Origin: Tumebacillus_A lipolyticus
GTDB lineage: Bacteria; Bacillota; Bacilli; Tumebacillales; Tumebacillaceae
Assembly (NCBI RefSeq): GCF_042682745.1
Contig: NZ_JBHUIO010000010.1
Span: 1-5,452 of the forward strand
Reading direction: 5' to 3'
DNA: 5,452 nucleotides
Positions 5,405 to 5,452 of this stretch are shown here, piece by piece. A program made the translations under genes and the position numbers. The notes beneath the pieces were generated by a model. That model was given only the letters and a program-made list of their open reading frames with translations, searched no databases and had not been told where the DNA came from. The stretch's first letter is position 1. Every line of letters begins with the position of its first letter.

Positions 5405-5452
5405 GCCTAGCGGCGACCTACTCTCCCAGGACCCTGCGGTCCAAGTACCATC
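5405..5452 (-). rRNA. rrf: 5S ribosomal RNA, 3' part (cut by window edge)
   Basis: Read on the minus strand, the segment begins GATGGTACTTGGACC and ends AGTAGGTCGCCGCTAGGC, the characteristic 3' half of bacterial 5S rRNA. It includes the helix IV hairpin GGACC-GCAG-GGTCC and the loop E region GGGAGAGTAGG. The terminator follows within about eight bases. The 5' half, and presumably 23S and 16S upstream, lie beyond the right edge. Confidence 0.93.

Larger units (their letters stand above)
4499..5452 (-). repeat. Tandem array of degenerate 5S rRNA-terminator units
   Basis: Behind the genuine 5S gene lie about six decayed units, each a 5S-like segment followed by a terminator or its remnant, all reading left. 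The unit landmark (GCC at the 5S 3' end) falls at 5405, 5244, 5086, 4926, 4784, about 4691 and 4535, so the first three steps are about 160 bp, the length of a 5S gene plus terminator. By hand, units at 5086 and 4926 each match the true 5S at about 33 of 48 visible positions without gaps. In the 4926 unit most differences are C-to-T or G-to-A, as expected for decay. No protein gene is credible here. Confidence 0.75.

Overview
The window looks like the interval between two ribosomal RNA operons of a Gram-positive, Bacillales-type bacterium. At the left edge the minus strand carries an rRNA-operon leader (tandem promoter-like sites, a long leader hairpin and a boxA-like stretch) that reads out of the window to the left. 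At the right edge the minus strand carries the 3' part of a 5S rRNA gene and its terminator, so a second rRNA operon enters from the right in the same direction. The strong AGGAGG ribosome binding sites, the TTG start and the leader motif fit Bacillales. The leader sequence reminds me of Paenibacillaceae/Alicyclobacillaceae relatives such as Brevibacillus or Tumebacillus, but that placement is tentative.

Three protein genes lie between the two operons. Positions 306-2042 (+) encode a solitary OLD-family nuclease with an ABC-type ATPase and a C-terminal TOPRIM domain, a class tied to phage defence. No Gabija-type helicase partner is present. Converging on it from the right is a two-gene minus-strand operon: a 347-residue regulator with a C-terminal ArsR-like winged helix (3313-4356), followed with a 4-base ATGA overlap by a 12-helix major facilitator transporter (2084-3316). 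A good sigma-A promoter and ribosome binding site precede the regulator. A local regulator controlling its own efflux pump is the simplest reading.

The most unusual part is 4499-5452, which has no credible protein gene. It is a tandem array, all on the minus strand, of about six degenerate units trailing behind the genuine 5S gene. Each complete unit is a 5S-like segment of about 117-120 nt followed by a terminator, or its remains, derived from the genuine 5S terminator. The first four unit starts are spaced about 160 bp apart. The units nearest the real 5S (5244-5362, 5086-5203, 4926-5044) align to each other almost without gaps and share a 45-bp core that differs from ordinary 5S. They also show a few compensatory changes in predicted hairpins. 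The array may be dead 5S copies from unequal recombination, or a family of 5S-derived short RNAs. It may also shield the regulator-transporter operon from rRNA read-through.
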